A stretch of 51,506 bases of DNA from Polaribacter sp. IC066 (GCF_007997085.1 NZ_VORR01000032.1:1-51506); one strand, 5' to 3'; shown: positions 35,317-45,009, counted from the first letter of the stretch. The notes: a model not told the origin generated them from the letters alone. A program made the numbers and translations.

Positions 35317-35442
35317 TTAAATAAATAAAGCTGTTATGTTTTCACCGCGTGTAATTTTGATTTTATCTGTTAAATTGATGCTACTATTTTTTTTAGTATA
35401 ATCTAGAAAAACGAATAGTGCTATATGGCTGTCTTTATTCAT
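35317..35442 (-). pseudogene. Truncated duplicate of the nhaA 5' end
   Basis: From ATG at 35442 the frame reads MNKDSHIALFVFLDYTKK and ends after 41 codons with TAA at 35317. The first residues match NhaA of this window (MNKDTQIKLVVFIDYTKKIARK), and the DNA upstream of both ATGs is also alike (GTCTTTATTCAT..TTTTTTAAAAGAA). The rest of nhaA is gone. This is a remnant of a second copy or of a duplication that included the promoter. Confidence 0.6.
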
Positions 35443-36011
35443 GAATGATTTTTTAAAAGAATCAAATTATAACTTTGTAATAACGATTACTAAACTCTAA
35501 TATACAGCGGTATTTGCAATGAAACATATGGAAGAACTCTTGCTTTTTATATACTATTTTACTTATTATGTTATTAACTTAACTATTTAATTGCCAGTAT
35601 TTTTAACTAATTTGTATTGTAAAACATCTCTTTTTTATAGCTTTTTTAAAAACTTTAAATAAGTATCTTAAAAAAGATATTTTAAATATTTATAGTTGTT
35701 TAAAACTTACTATTTTCTCTGTCATGTTCGATTTTTACATTCATAATTCTTTGTTTTTTAATTTGTATTAAATTGATTACTAGATTACAGATTTAATGAA
35801 TGCTATTCTGCCAAGCAGAAATAAGAATCAACAATTTTAGTTGATTTATACCTAAAGAGGAAACATAAATCATTCTCTGCTTTGGTTTTCTTAATTTTTT
35901 TCTTCCTATATATTTAAGCACAGATTAATAGTTACCATCTTGCAAGACAACGTGCCTTATTTAACAATACGGATTATAAAGTCGGAAACCACTTTTCAAT
36001 ACAGAATCCCA
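35443..36011. other. Spacer of about 570 bp upstream of the nhaA remnant
   Basis: AT-rich sequence with no supported gene on either strand. The first 50 bp match DNA upstream of nhaA. A small inverted repeat with TTCTGCCAAGCAGAA is at 35804-35818. Otherwise I see nothing. Confidence 0.4.
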
Positions 36012-36959
36012 TCAAAATCGTTCTAATATATAATCTGCAAAATAGGCTTTTGCATCAATTATCTTTGTCTTGACCTGAAAGTCTGTATTTAAAACAATCT
36101 GATTAATCACATCATCATTATATTTTCTTGAGATTTCGGTGTGAATCTTTTCATTTGGTTTAAAGTAAAAGGATTCCTTAAGGCTATTAATGTAAACCTC
36201 TTGCTCTTCTAGCGAAACTAAATAGCTTTTAGAAACACCTTCTTCTTCGTTATACTCCGCAGTATGTTTGTATTTGTTTAAGTCAAAGTTGGCTACCAAC
36301 TCTTTATTAATTCTTTTCAATAAATTCAAATTAAAAGCGGCAGTAATTCCATTTTTGTCATTGTAGGCAGGTAATACAATTTCAGCTGATTTTATTAAAT
36401 CCACGCCAAGTAATAGAATATCTGATTTTTTTAGATTTGATCCTAATTGATGGATAAATTTCATAGCGAGTTCATCGCTAAAGTTTCCGATATTTGAACC
36501 TAGAAACAGAATTATCTTTTTGTGTTTACTTTGCTTAAAATTAGCCATAATATCCAAATAGTCTCCTTGTTTTGGAATCACACGAAGTGCAGGGATTTCC
36601 TTTTTTAAGTCCATTTTTAAATGATCAAGTGCATGTTTTGAAATATCGACAGGGCAGTAGTCAAAAAGATAATCTTCTTGAACCAACTTCTTCAAAAGTT
36701 TTTTTGTCTTGCTTCCATCACCCGATCCCAATTCAATGAGTTCGAAGTAGCTGCCTTTTTCTACCTCAAATGCCTTGATTAAGGCTTTTGTTTGAATTGT
36801 AAAAATTTCCATTTCAGCTCGTGTAAGATAATACTCTGGCATTTCCATTATTTTCACAAACAACGCATCTCCTGCTTCGTCATAAAAATATTTAGAAGAC
36901 AAAAATTTAGGCAAGGCACTCAAGCCTTTTTTTACATCTGTTTTAAAAGTATCTATCAT
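36012..36959 (-). CDS. egtD: L-histidine N-alpha-trimethyltransferase EgtD
   Basis: SAM-dependent enzyme making hercynine from histidine, the first step to ergothioneine. ATG at 36959 overlaps the egtB stop as ATGA and begins at the family N-terminus (MIDTFKTDVKKGLSALPK), giving 315 residues. An alternative ATG at 36989 would add ten residues inside egtB. Motifs: FLSSKYFYDEAGDALF, the SAM loop ELGSGDGSKTKKLL, CPVDISKHAL, and LFLGSNIGNF. C-terminal KESFYFKPNEKIHTEISRKY is the histidine-binding part. Translational coupling with egtB is clear. Confidence 0.95.
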   Translation of the reverse strand: MIDTFKTDVKKGLSALPKFLSSKYFYDEAGDALFVKIMEMPEYYLTRAEMEIFTIQTKALIKAFEVEKGSYFELIELGSGDGSKTKKLLKKLVQEDYLFDYCPVDISKHALDHLKMDLKKEIPALRVIPKQGDYLDIMANFKQSKHKKIILFLGSNIGNFSDELAMKFIHQLGSNLKKSDILLLGVDLIKSAEIVLPAYNDKNGITAAFNLNLLKRINKELVANFDLNKYKHTAEYNEEEGVSKSYLVSLEEQEVYINSLKESFYFKPNEKIHTEISRKYNDDVINQIVLNTDFQVKTKIIDAKAYFADYILERF

Positions 36960-38395
36960 TTTACTAGTCTTATTCCTGAATATTGCCATTGATGTTGGGG
37001 GGCGAAAAAATTACGATAAGTATTTCGTTCATGTCCCTTTGCGGTAGCTATTGATGCCCCACGAAGCACCATCTGGTTGATCATAAATTTTCCGTTATAT
37101 TCGCCAACTGCGCCTTCGGCCGTTTTATAATTAGGGTAAGGAAGGTAAGCGGAATTTGTCCATTCCCATCGCTGTCCCCAAGTCAATTGCTTTGATGCTA
37201 CTTCCCACTCAAATTCAGTGGGCAAGCGCATGCTTTTCCAATTAGCGAATGCCTGCGCTTCATAGAAAGAAACATGTGTAAGTATATTTTCAGGATTTAT
37301 TTTTTGAAGTCCTGATAATGCATATTGATACCATTCATTATTTTTCTTGATCCAATATAGCGGAGCTATGATTTCATTTTGTTGAAGCCATGCCCATCCC
37401 TCATCGAGCCAATATTGAAATTTTTGATAACCTCCGTCAGCTATAAAATTTAGATATTCTTTATTGGTGACCAAAAAATCGGCAATTTCATAGTCCCTTA
37501 AATACACAGTATGACGTTCTTTTTCATTATCAAAATGAAAATCCTCCCCTTCAAATCCCACCTTATAATTTCCTGCTAATACCTTCACAAAATCTTTAGA
37601 TTGGTTGTTGCTTTTTAAATCATCATAGCTAGCCTCATAGACTGGAAAAATCGGGTTATGGCCCAGCATGAACTTTAAATCTGTCCAAAGTAATTCTTGA
37701 TGCTGTTGTTCGTGATTAATTCCCAAAACTACCAAGTGCTTTATTTCTTCGGTTACTACTTCATTAAGCAACACAGACATCGCTTCGTTCACGTGTTTCC
37801 GGTAAGCGTACACTTCTTTTACTGTTGGGCGAGTAATATGACCTCTTTGAGAACGGATTGTTCTTTTACCTATCGATTCGTAATAACTATTGAATAGAAA
37901 AGAGAAATTTGGATGATAAATTTGATAACTGGGATCAAACTTTTGAAGAATCATCGTTTCGAAAAACCAAGTAGAATGCGCTAAATGCCACTTCGGTGGG
38001 CTTGCAAATTCTACCAATTGCGGAACATAGTCTTCAATTTCTAATGCAGCACAAATAGCCTCAGAATTTGCCCTAGTAGTTTGGTATTTCATAAGAAGAG
38101 AAATTTGAAGTTTATTTTTTATTTCGATTTCGTTCCAAAAAGCGACATAACCTTTGATATTTTTAGCCATGTCAGATGCATTAGGATAGTACCAAGCTCC
38201 ACCCTTATTTGTTTTACCCTTTACTAGAATATCGTAATAAGAGGCAATTCCTTTCCATGGGCACTTACTTTGCGTATCATTCGATTTAAAAAAATCCTTT
38301 TTTATACAGCTCGCAGGAAAGTAATGGTTTCCTTCTATTAAGATGGTTTCATCACTTTCTGCGATTACCGTGTCATTCCAAATAGCTTGTTTCAT
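36956..38395 (-). CDS. egtB: EgtB-type sulfoxide synthase fused to an N-terminal DUF427 domain
   Basis: Iron-dependent enzyme joining hercynine to a thiol in ergothioneine synthesis, 479 residues. Residues 1-92 form a DUF427-like domain (AIWNDTVIAESDETILIEGN, GGAWYYPNASDMAKNIKGYV) not part of normal EgtB. A DinB-like domain follows at about 100-250, with iron ligands His140 (HLAHSTWFFE), His228 and His232 (HEQQHQE). The formylglycine-generating-enzyme-like domain at about 265-479 has LPTEFEWEVAS, RWEWTNSAYLPYPN and LRGASIAT. It is followed by egtD with ATGA overlap. No egtA, egtC or egtE is nearby, so the thiol donor is probably cysteine rather than gamma-glutamylcysteine, with the C-S lyase elsewhere (inference). 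Confidence 0.93.
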   Translation of the reverse strand: MKQAIWNDTVIAESDETILIEGNHYFPASCIKKDFFKSNDTQSKCPWKGIASYYDILVKGKTNKGGAWYYPNASDMAKNIKGYVAFWNEIEIKNKLQISLLMKYQTTRANSEAICAALEIEDYVPQLVEFASPPKWHLAHSTWFFETMILQKFDPSYQIYHPNFSFLFNSYYESIGKRTIRSQRGHITRPTVKEVYAYRKHVNEAMSVLLNEVVTEEIKHLVVLGINHEQQHQELLWTDLKFMLGHNPIFPVYEASYDDLKSNNQSKDFVKVLAGNYKVGFEGEDFHFDNEKERHTVYLRDYEIADFLVTNKEYLNFIADGGYQKFQYWLDEGWAWLQQNEIIAPLYWIKKNNEWYQYALSGLQKINPENILTHVSFYEAQAFANWKSMRLPTEFEWEVASKQLTWGQRWEWTNSAYLPYPNYKTAEGAVGEYNGKFMINQMVLRGASIATAKGHERNTYRNFFAPQHQWQYSGIRLVK

Positions 38396-38506
38396 AGTTG
38401 ATCTTTAAAATTGCTGTCATATAGTAAGTATCACCCTACTGCCTTGTACCTTGTTTCAAAATTTATTAATGTATCTTAAAAATTACTTATCTAGCATTCT
38501 TATACA

Positions 38507-39232
38507 TTAGGGTTTTTCGAATTTCCAACGCTCTCCATCATCCCATTCTTTACGTGAATTTCCATAACTAGGATAACCATTGTTTGCCTTTAATATGGCT
38601 GCCAAGTGAAGTAAATTATAGGTCATAAATGTTGAATTTCTATTGGTAAAATCGCTTTCAAAACCAGCAGGAGTTTGTAACTTTTTACCACTCCATTCCT
38701 TGTCGCCATAACTAGGCCCTGGACCAACTTGACCTAGCCATCCGCAATCTGCTTGAGGAGGAACAGAATAACCTACGTGTTGAAGCGCATATAATAAACC
38801 CATTGCACAATGTTTCACTCCATCTTCATTTCCAGTTATTATACACCCACCTACTTTACCATAAAAAATATACTGCCCCTTATCATTCATTTTAGCACTC
38901 ATAGCGTATAGTCTTTCGATTAATTTTTGAGCTACAGAAGACTTTTCTCCAAGCCAAATAGGTGTTCCTATAATCAGTATATCTGCTTCTATAATTCTCT
39001 TAAATAAAGAAGGCCATTCGTCTATCTCCCAGCCATGTTCAGTCATATCTGGGTATACCCCAGTAGCTACTTCATGATCAATAAGCCTAATTTCATCAAT
39101 CCTAACTTTTTCTTTAATCATTATTGCTTTAGAAACTTCTATTAAAGATCCTGTATGACTATTTTCTGGTGATTTTTTTAAAGTACAGTTCACGTAAATA
39201 GCACTTAAAAGACTAAAATCTAAATTTTCCAT
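38507..39232 (-). CDS. Flavodoxin-like NAD(P)H:FMN oxidoreductase family protein
   Basis: Flavodoxin-fold protein of 241 residues related to multimeric FMN reductases. It has SAIYVNCTLKKSPENSHTGS at the phosphate loop, the flavin-contact ADILIIGTPIWLGEKSS, and GKVGGCIITGNEDG. The C-terminal part GWLGQVGPGPSYGD.., NLLHLAAIL is typical of a subgroup annotated only as flavodoxin family. It may act as a quinone or FMN reductase. It stands in the redox cluster between a decayed glutamate-synthase-like gene and egtB. Confidence 0.85.
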   Translation of the reverse strand: MENLDFSLLSAIYVNCTLKKSPENSHTGSLIEVSKAIMIKEKVRIDEIRLIDHEVATGVYPDMTEHGWEIDEWPSLFKRIIEADILIIGTPIWLGEKSSVAQKLIERLYAMSAKMNDKGQYIFYGKVGGCIITGNEDGVKHCAMGLLYALQHVGYSVPPQADCGWLGQVGPGPSYGDKEWSGKKLQTPAGFESDFTNRNSTFMTYNLLHLAAILKANNGYPSYGNSRKEWDDGERWKFEKP

Positions 39233-39287
39233 ATTTATTTTAATTTATTAGTTATAAAGGTCACAGATTTTCAACGTGTGGATTGGT

Positions 39288-39784
39288 TCATACCTTATTT
39301 TTGCTTGTTACCGCCATTCCATTATTTATTTCGCTTATAAAAATTCTAGGGCTACATAGACTGCCACGATACGGTTGTTTGTACACAGAGCCGCCAATGA
39401 TAACTAGCGGAGGTATTTCCAATTTTTTAGATGTATAGATGCTATGCTTTATCCATTTATAATTTTGATTATGTACATCAAGTTCGGTACCAAAAGAATG
39501 GGTTTGTCTTTGCTCTTTTGCCCTCTGGTATATATGATTTCGATCTATGGGCTTGCCATTAATAGATGGATTTTAAACCATATCATTTCCATTAAATAAC
39601 GCATTTGACCAATTACAGGAAAGTTCTTGAGAATGCTTTGCTTTTTTTGAATTATATCATAAAAACCGATCACCAAGAGTATGGTTGCAAATATAATACA
39701 ACTGGGCAACGGCCATATTATACTAACAACCAATACGGCAGCGATGAAAAATGTTATGGCTGTGAACTTGATGCCTTCTTTCAT
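39288..39784 (-). pseudogene. Decayed FMN-binding glutamate synthase family gene
   Basis: An open frame of 79 codons starts at 39784 with two membrane helices and KNFPVIGQMRYLMEM, the N-terminal signature of FMN-binding glutamate-synthase-like proteins. It then breaks. A different frame continues INGKPIDRNHIYQRAKEQ.., SFGTELDVHNQNYKWIKHSI and PPLVIIGG..KQPYRGSL, as in the same family, and ends at TGA 39288-39290 after about 110 residues. A deletion with frameshift near 39560 and loss of the catalytic C-terminal 350 residues make it non-functional. Confidence 0.75.
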
Positions 39785-39811
39785 AAATTTATTAATTCTT
39801 TAAATGATTCT

Positions 39812-41551
39812 TTAAAAAAGCTCTTTTAGATATTTTAAATCTGATTTAGCGATGTCAATGACTTCAGCGGTTTTACCATTCATCATTAGCTTGGCCATCG
39901 AATTGGTCATTCCTATTACCTGTTCTAGCTTGATAGTTGGAGGCATTGCTAAAGCTTCTGGATCGGTAAAAATATTGATAATTGAAGGGCCGTCATGATT
40001 AAAACCATTGCGCAATGCTTGTGCTACGTCTTTGGGTTCTTTCGCTTCCCATGCAGCAATATTCATGGATTCTGCCAGTTTTACAAAATCTGGGTTTACC
40101 ATATCGGTTTGCCAATCGATATACCCTTCAACTCTCATTTCCAACTTTACCATACCCAAGCTTCTGTTGTTGAATATGACGATTTTGACAGGTATTTGAT
40201 ATTGGCTAATAGTCATTAAATCGCCCAAGAGCATCGTGATGCCGCCATCTCCGCAAAAAGCAATTACCTGTCTATTAGGGTGTGAAAGACCTGCTCCCAT
40301 TGCCATTGGCATAGCATTCGCCATTGAGCCATAATTGAATGAACCTGTGAGGTAACGATTTTTCCCAGCCTTTAAATAGCGTGCAGCCCAAACGGCACTC
40401 ATGCCAGTATCTACGGTAAAAATGGCGTCATCATTTGCGATTTCATCGATTAAGTAAGCCACATATTCTGGATGAATATGCTTCTCTTTTCCTTTTTCCT
40501 TGACGTAGCTATCATACTTTTCTTCAACCTCCTGATGCATGCTACGCATCTGGTCAAGAAAATTTGTTTTAGACTTCTTCTCTATCATTGGTAAAAGTTC
40601 ATAGATGGTAGATTTAATATCGCCACAATAGCCATAATCCACTTTACCTCTGCGTCCTAATCTTTCGGGTTTGATATCAATTTGAATGATTTTGCATTTT
40701 TCGGGTAAGAATTCGCTATACGGAAAATCTGTTCCCAGCATCACCAAAACATCAGCCTTGTGCATCGCTTCAAAACCCGATTTATTGCCCAACAAACCAT
40801 TTAAGCCAACGGCAAATGGATTGTCTTTCCGTTCAAAAAATATTTTACCTCTAAAGCTGTATCCCAATGGTGATTCTAGTTTTGCTGCCAATTGCATAAC
40901 TTCATCTACCGCATTGCGACATCCGTGGCCAGCATAAAGCATTACTTTTTCATGAGAATTGATAACGTTGGCTAGTTCTTTAAGATCTGCCTCGCTAGGT
41001 ATTACTCTAGGTTCCGTATAAAAATTTTTAGCAGCCGAATACACGTCTTCAATGTCTGCACTCGCCACATCTCCTGGTAAACCTAAAACAGCGACACCTT
41101 TTTGACTGATGGCATGTTGTATCGCCGTTTGTAACCCATTCATTGCTTGTTTGGGCGTATTGGCCAAAAACACGTATTTAGAACAGTCTTGAAATAAATA
41201 CTCAGGTCGTGTTTCCTGAAAATTATCAAGCCCCATTTTTTCTGTATGTATGGTAGACGCAATTGCTATTACTGGATTTCCAGCTCTATTGGCGTCGTAT
41301 AATCCATTAACTAGATGCACGTGTCCTGGTCCACTGCTCCCCATACAACAACCAATACCATTTAACTCCGCTTCCATGGAAGCAGCATAAGCACCAGCCT
41401 CTTCGTGCCTTACATGAATCCATTGTAATCTACCATCCCTTCGCACAGCGTCATTCACTGGGTTTAAACTATCGCCAGTAATTGCATAAATACGTTTTAC
41501 ACCTGCTTTTACGAGCATTTCTACTAAATAATCTGATACGTTTTTAGACAT
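39812..41551 (-). CDS. poxB: Thiamine-diphosphate-dependent pyruvate oxidase
   Basis: PoxB-like flavo-ThDP enzyme converting pyruvate to acetate and CO2, with electrons to quinone, or to acetyl phosphate. The ATG at 41551 (MSKNVSDYLVEMLVKAG) is preferred over a GTG nine codons upstream, giving 579 residues. RHEEAGAYAASMEAEL holds the catalytic Glu. IFFERKDNPFAVGLNGLLG is the middle domain, and FCGDGGITMLLGDLMT..VIFNN the ThDP-binding motif. The end, KLMMNGKTAEVIDIAKSDLK, resembles the membrane-association tail of PoxB. Stationary-phase metabolism fits the surrounding stress genes. Confidence 0.9.
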   Translation of the reverse strand: MSKNVSDYLVEMLVKAGVKRIYAITGDSLNPVNDAVRRDGRLQWIHVRHEEAGAYAASMEAELNGIGCCMGSSGPGHVHLVNGLYDANRAGNPVIAIASTIHTEKMGLDNFQETRPEYLFQDCSKYVFLANTPKQAMNGLQTAIQHAISQKGVAVLGLPGDVASADIEDVYSAAKNFYTEPRVIPSEADLKELANVINSHEKVMLYAGHGCRNAVDEVMQLAAKLESPLGYSFRGKIFFERKDNPFAVGLNGLLGNKSGFEAMHKADVLVMLGTDFPYSEFLPEKCKIIQIDIKPERLGRRGKVDYGYCGDIKSTIYELLPMIEKKSKTNFLDQMRSMHQEVEEKYDSYVKEKGKEKHIHPEYVAYLIDEIANDDAIFTVDTGMSAVWAARYLKAGKNRYLTGSFNYGSMANAMPMAMGAGLSHPNRQVIAFCGDGGITMLLGDLMTISQYQIPVKIVIFNNRSLGMVKLEMRVEGYIDWQTDMVNPDFVKLAESMNIAAWEAKEPKDVAQALRNGFNHDGPSIINIFTDPEALAMPPTIKLEQVIGMTNSMAKLMMNGKTAEVIDIAKSDLKYLKELF

Positions 41552-41578
41552 GATTTTTTTATTTGACGGCAAAACCAC

Positions 41579-41887
41579 GAACTAACTCTTGGTTTGCATG
41601 AATTAATACCCCTCTATAATGAACAATTTACATGAAAAAATAATTTAGGAGAATCGAAAGTCGCTATTGTATTTAGACCTTCTAGCTGCTATTTTGCTAT
41701 GCGTAAGCTCAAGTAAAATATGTCAATTCGTAGTAATTCTTACAGATTTCAAAACAATTCCAAATGAATATTCTACATAGTAAAGTTTATATTATAAGGT
41801 TTTTCGCATGCAAAAAACCAACATTAACCCTGAACTATGTAGGACTAGTTTGACACTAATTTAGTGTAAGAACAACAAAGTTGATAA
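41579..41887. other. Spacer upstream of poxB, about 310 bp
   Basis: No gene seen on either strand. It should hold the poxB promoter on the minus strand, but no clear TAnnTTTG element with a partner was identified. No repeat or TGACC dyad. Confidence 0.4.
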
Positions 41888-43834
41888 TTATCTTTGCTTT
41901 ATATAATTAATAATACCACCTTTTAGAACAATTTCAATTTGTCTATTACTAATATTGAATGCTAACTGGATTTCAGTTCCTTTTCCAACAACAGTGGCCG
42001 TTATTGAATCCTTATTTTTGATGGTTTCCCTAATGTTTTCTATTCGTAAAACATCCCCTTGCTCCAACTTGTCCCAATCAGCCGTGTTTTTAAACTCAAA
42101 AGGAATAATACCAAAATTGATTAAATTCTGCCAGCCAATACGAGCATAAGATTTAGCGATTGTAAATTTTTGACCCAAATACTTGGGAGCCAGGGCAGCA
42201 TGTTCTCTGCTTGAACCCTGCGCATAATTTTCACCTGCTATCACACAAAAGCCTTTATAGTTTTTTTGATTTTTAATAGCACGATTATAAAAGCTTTGAT
42301 CAATGGCGTAATAAGCATACTTGCTTATCTCCGGAATATTTGAACGTAAAGGCAGCACATCAGCACCTGCTTTTAGTATTCCATCGGTTGAAATATTATC
42401 ATCCATTTTCAACAAAACAGGAATTTCCATTTCATCGGGAAGGGCTTCAAAATCGGGAAGTGTTTTAATGTTCGGGCCTTTAATTAATTCAGTAGATTCT
42501 CCGTTAGGAGCAATTAACATCTTCTTATTTATCTTCATATGGGTAGGTTCTTCCCATTTTGGATATGAAATATTCTTTAGTGTTTCGAGTTCTCTCGGAT
42601 CCGTAATTTCTCCCATTAGTGCGGCAGCGGCGGCAGTTTCTGGACTGCATAGATACACCTGATCTTCAAGTGTGCCTGAACGTCCCGGAAAATTACGAGG
42701 CATTGTTCGAAGACTAATGGTACTAGTAGCTGGTGCCTGCCCCATACCGATGCATCCCATGCAACCAGATTGATGTAGCCTTCCTCCCGAAGCAATCAGT
42801 GGTCCTAAAGCCTTCATTTCCATTAAATTTTCTAAAACCTGGCGAGAAGTTGGATTGACATCAAATGAAATATGAGGAGACATCACATTTCCTTTTACAA
42901 TTTGTGATACAATCCAAAAATCCCTTAATCCAGGGTTCGCAGAAGAGCCAATAACGACTTGAGATACTTTTAACCCGCTAACCTCCCTTACCGGAACTAC
43001 ATTTCCTGGGCTGCTAGGAAGCGCAATTAAAGGCTCTAATTCAGATAAATTTATTTCTTCGTAATGATCGTAGGTTGCTCCTTCATCGGCTTCTAGTTGA
43101 ACCCAATCCTCTTCTCTTTCTTCGCTTCGAAGAAATTCACGAGTAATTTCATCCGAAGGAAAAACAGAAGTGGTCGCACCTAATTCAGTACCCATATTTG
43201 TTATCACATGACGATCCCAGGCACTCAAACATTTTAAACCCTCTCCATAATATTCTAAAATATAGCCTCTTCCTCCAGTCACATCATACCGTCGAAGCAT
43301 TTCTAAAACAATATCTTTCGCACTTATCCAGTCGGGCAGCTTTCCGGTGAGCTTGATACCCATAATTTTTGGCATTTTAATGTAATAAGGCTCACCTGCC
43401 GATGCTAGTGCTACATCCAAGCCACCCGTACCCATAGCGAGCATTCCAATACCACCTCCAGCAGGTGTATGACTATCGGAGCCCAACAGCGTTTCCCCTG
43501 GTTTTCCAAAACGTTCCATATGCACAACATGACTAATTCCGTTTCCAGACTTACTAAACCAAAATCCAAAACGAGCAGCGGCCGACTGCAGAAAGATATG
43601 ATCATCCATGTTCTTATAATCCGTTTGAAGTAGATTGTGGTCTACATACTGCACTGCGATTTTTGCTTTGCTCTTTTTTAAATTAAACGCTTCCAATTCC
43701 AGCATTACTAAAGTGCCAGTAGCATCTTGCAACAATACTTGATCTATTTTTAATGCGATTTCGCTTCCGGGACTTATCTTACCTGAAATAAGATGAGCAC
43801 TGATTAATTTTTGACTGAGGTTTTGAATTTTCAT
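41888..43834 (-). CDS. Aconitate hydratase, short (Aquifex-type) form
   Basis: Fe-S enzyme isomerising citrate to isocitrate. At 648 residues it is the short aconitase type, below the 750 to 900 of mitochondrial-type and AcnA enzymes. Motifs: LLGSDSHTPAGGGIGMLAMG, iron-sulfur cysteines in SGCMGCIGMGQAP, NFPGRSGT, VYLCSPETAAAAALMG, and the swivel-domain ENYAQGSSREHAAL. Since sucAB lies in the same window but far off, this is probably a second, stress-related aconitase rather than the housekeeping one (inference). It lies 80 bp downstream of ohr. Confidence 0.93.
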   Translation of the reverse strand: MKIQNLSQKLISAHLISGKISPGSEIALKIDQVLLQDATGTLVMLELEAFNLKKSKAKIAVQYVDHNLLQTDYKNMDDHIFLQSAAARFGFWFSKSGNGISHVVHMERFGKPGETLLGSDSHTPAGGGIGMLAMGTGGLDVALASAGEPYYIKMPKIMGIKLTGKLPDWISAKDIVLEMLRRYDVTGGRGYILEYYGEGLKCLSAWDRHVITNMGTELGATTSVFPSDEITREFLRSEEREEDWVQLEADEGATYDHYEEINLSELEPLIALPSSPGNVVPVREVSGLKVSQVVIGSSANPGLRDFWIVSQIVKGNVMSPHISFDVNPTSRQVLENLMEMKALGPLIASGGRLHQSGCMGCIGMGQAPATSTISLRTMPRNFPGRSGTLEDQVYLCSPETAAAAALMGEITDPRELETLKNISYPKWEEPTHMKINKKMLIAPNGESTELIKGPNIKTLPDFEALPDEMEIPVLLKMDDNISTDGILKAGADVLPLRSNIPEISKYAYYAIDQSFYNRAIKNQKNYKGFCVIAGENYAQGSSREHAALAPKYLGQKFTIAKSYARIGWQNLINFGIIPFEFKNTADWDKLEQGDVLRIENIRETIKNKDSITATVVGKGTEIQLAFNISNRQIEIVLKGGIINYIKQR

Positions 43835-43914
43835 ACTTAAATATTTTAATTATTGCATGTCCTACGAAGCCTATGAAACCGCTTGTTTAAGAGTGCTTTA
43901 CTACATTTTATTTG

Positions 43915-44346
43915 TTAATTATTGGTTACTGATATTTTTACTGCAATGTTACCACGTGTAGCATTAGAGTATGGACATACCTGATGTGCTTGTTCTGCCA
44001 GTTCCTGTGCTTGTTCTAAACTTACCTCTGGAATATTTACTGCCAACGCTGCCGCTAAACCAAAACCACCGTTTTCAATTTGGCCGATGCTTATTTTTGC
44101 ATTTACGGTTGTTTCTCCTGTCTTTACCTTACCTTTTTTAATAACTAAATTTAAGGCACTATCAAAACAAGCTGAATATCCTGCTGCAAAAAGCATTTCA
44201 GGATTTGCATAATCGTCATTTGCACCCCCCAATGCTTTAGGCGTTCTTACTTGCAAGTCCAAAATATCATTATTACTTTTTACATGGCCATTTCGGCCAC
44301 CTTTGGCTGTTACTTCTGCTGTATATATTGCTTTCATTTTTGTCAT
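43915..44346 (-). CDS. ohr: Organic hydroperoxide resistance protein Ohr
   Basis: Thiol peroxidase for organic hydroperoxides, 143 residues. Catalytic Cys60 is in AAGYSACFDSAL and resolving Cys124 in HQVCPYSNATRGN. Arg19-type and Glu50-type partners sit in GGRNGHV and NPEMLFAAGYSA. True Ohr rather than OsmC by these motifs. ATG at 44337 (MKAIYTAEV) is an alternative start to 44346. No OhrR regulator is adjacent. It follows the SDR gene by 24 bp on the same strand. Confidence 0.95.
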   Translation of the reverse strand: MTKMKAIYTAEVTAKGGRNGHVKSNNDILDLQVRTPKALGGANDDYANPEMLFAAGYSACFDSALNLVIKKGKVKTGETTVNAKISIGQIENGGFGLAAALAVNIPEVSLEQAQELAEQAHQVCPYSNATRGNIAVKISVTNN

Positions 44347-44370
44347 AATTAAAGTGCTTTTTGTTTTTAT

Positions 44371-45009
44371 TTAATGAGGAGTAACTGCGTTTTGAATGAC
44401 TGTCTCACCAGTTATAATTTCAAACACTTGATTTTTCCTTACATCATCTTCCAATACTTTAACTAAAGTTTGAGCAACATCTGCTCTTGAAATCTTGCCA
44501 AAGTTTTCTAATTTTTCCTTTAGCTGAATTTTACCCGTACCTTCTAAATCCGTTAGTGAACCAGGTCTGACAATTGTATAGTGCAAGCCACTCGCTTTTA
44601 GGTACTCGTCTGCATTTTGTTTTGCTTTTAAATACCCCTCAAGTTCCTTGCTTACAGAAGGATTATCTGCTCCCATTGAACTTAACATAACAAACTTTCT
44701 TACTTTAGCATCTTTAGCGGCATTTATTAGTTGTTTGGCTCCTTCTTGATCTACTTCGATAACCTTTTTCCCTTTAGATCCTGCTGCAAAAATTACTTTA
44801 TCCGCATTTTTTACAGCATGATTTAAATCCTTTTCTAAATCGGCTATTATTGCTGTTACATCATCCTGTTCAAAGCGGTCTTTTTGCTCCTGCTTTCTCA
44901 CCATTGCAATAGGCCGATAGATATCTGAATCTTTTAGTAATTGAACAATAATTCTTCCCGTAGTGCCATTTGCACCGGCTATTAATATATTTTGTTTTTC
45001 ATTATTCAT
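44371..45009 (-). CDS. NAD(P)-binding atypical SDR (NmrA-like)
   Basis: Rossmann-fold protein of 212 residues. The nucleotide-binding motif is GANGTTGRIIVQLL. VIFAAGSKGKKVIEVDQEGA and FVMLSSMGADNPS follow, then HYTIVRPGSL and ISRADVAQTLVKVL. No YxxxK catalytic pair is conserved, as in the SDR_a5/NAD-dependent-epimerase-like group (YwnB/YtfG style). Likely a quinone reductase or redox sensor. In a run of four same-strand genes: DoxX, quinone oxidoreductase, this gene, ohr. Confidence 0.9.
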   Translation of the reverse strand: MNNEKQNILIAGANGTTGRIIVQLLKDSDIYRPIAMVRKQEQKDRFEQDDVTAIIADLEKDLNHAVKNADKVIFAAGSKGKKVIEVDQEGAKQLINAAKDAKVRKFVMLSSMGADNPSVSKELEGYLKAKQNADEYLKASGLHYTIVRPGSLTDLEGTGKIQLKEKLENFGKISRADVAQTLVKVLEDDVRKNQVFEIITGETVIQNAVTPH

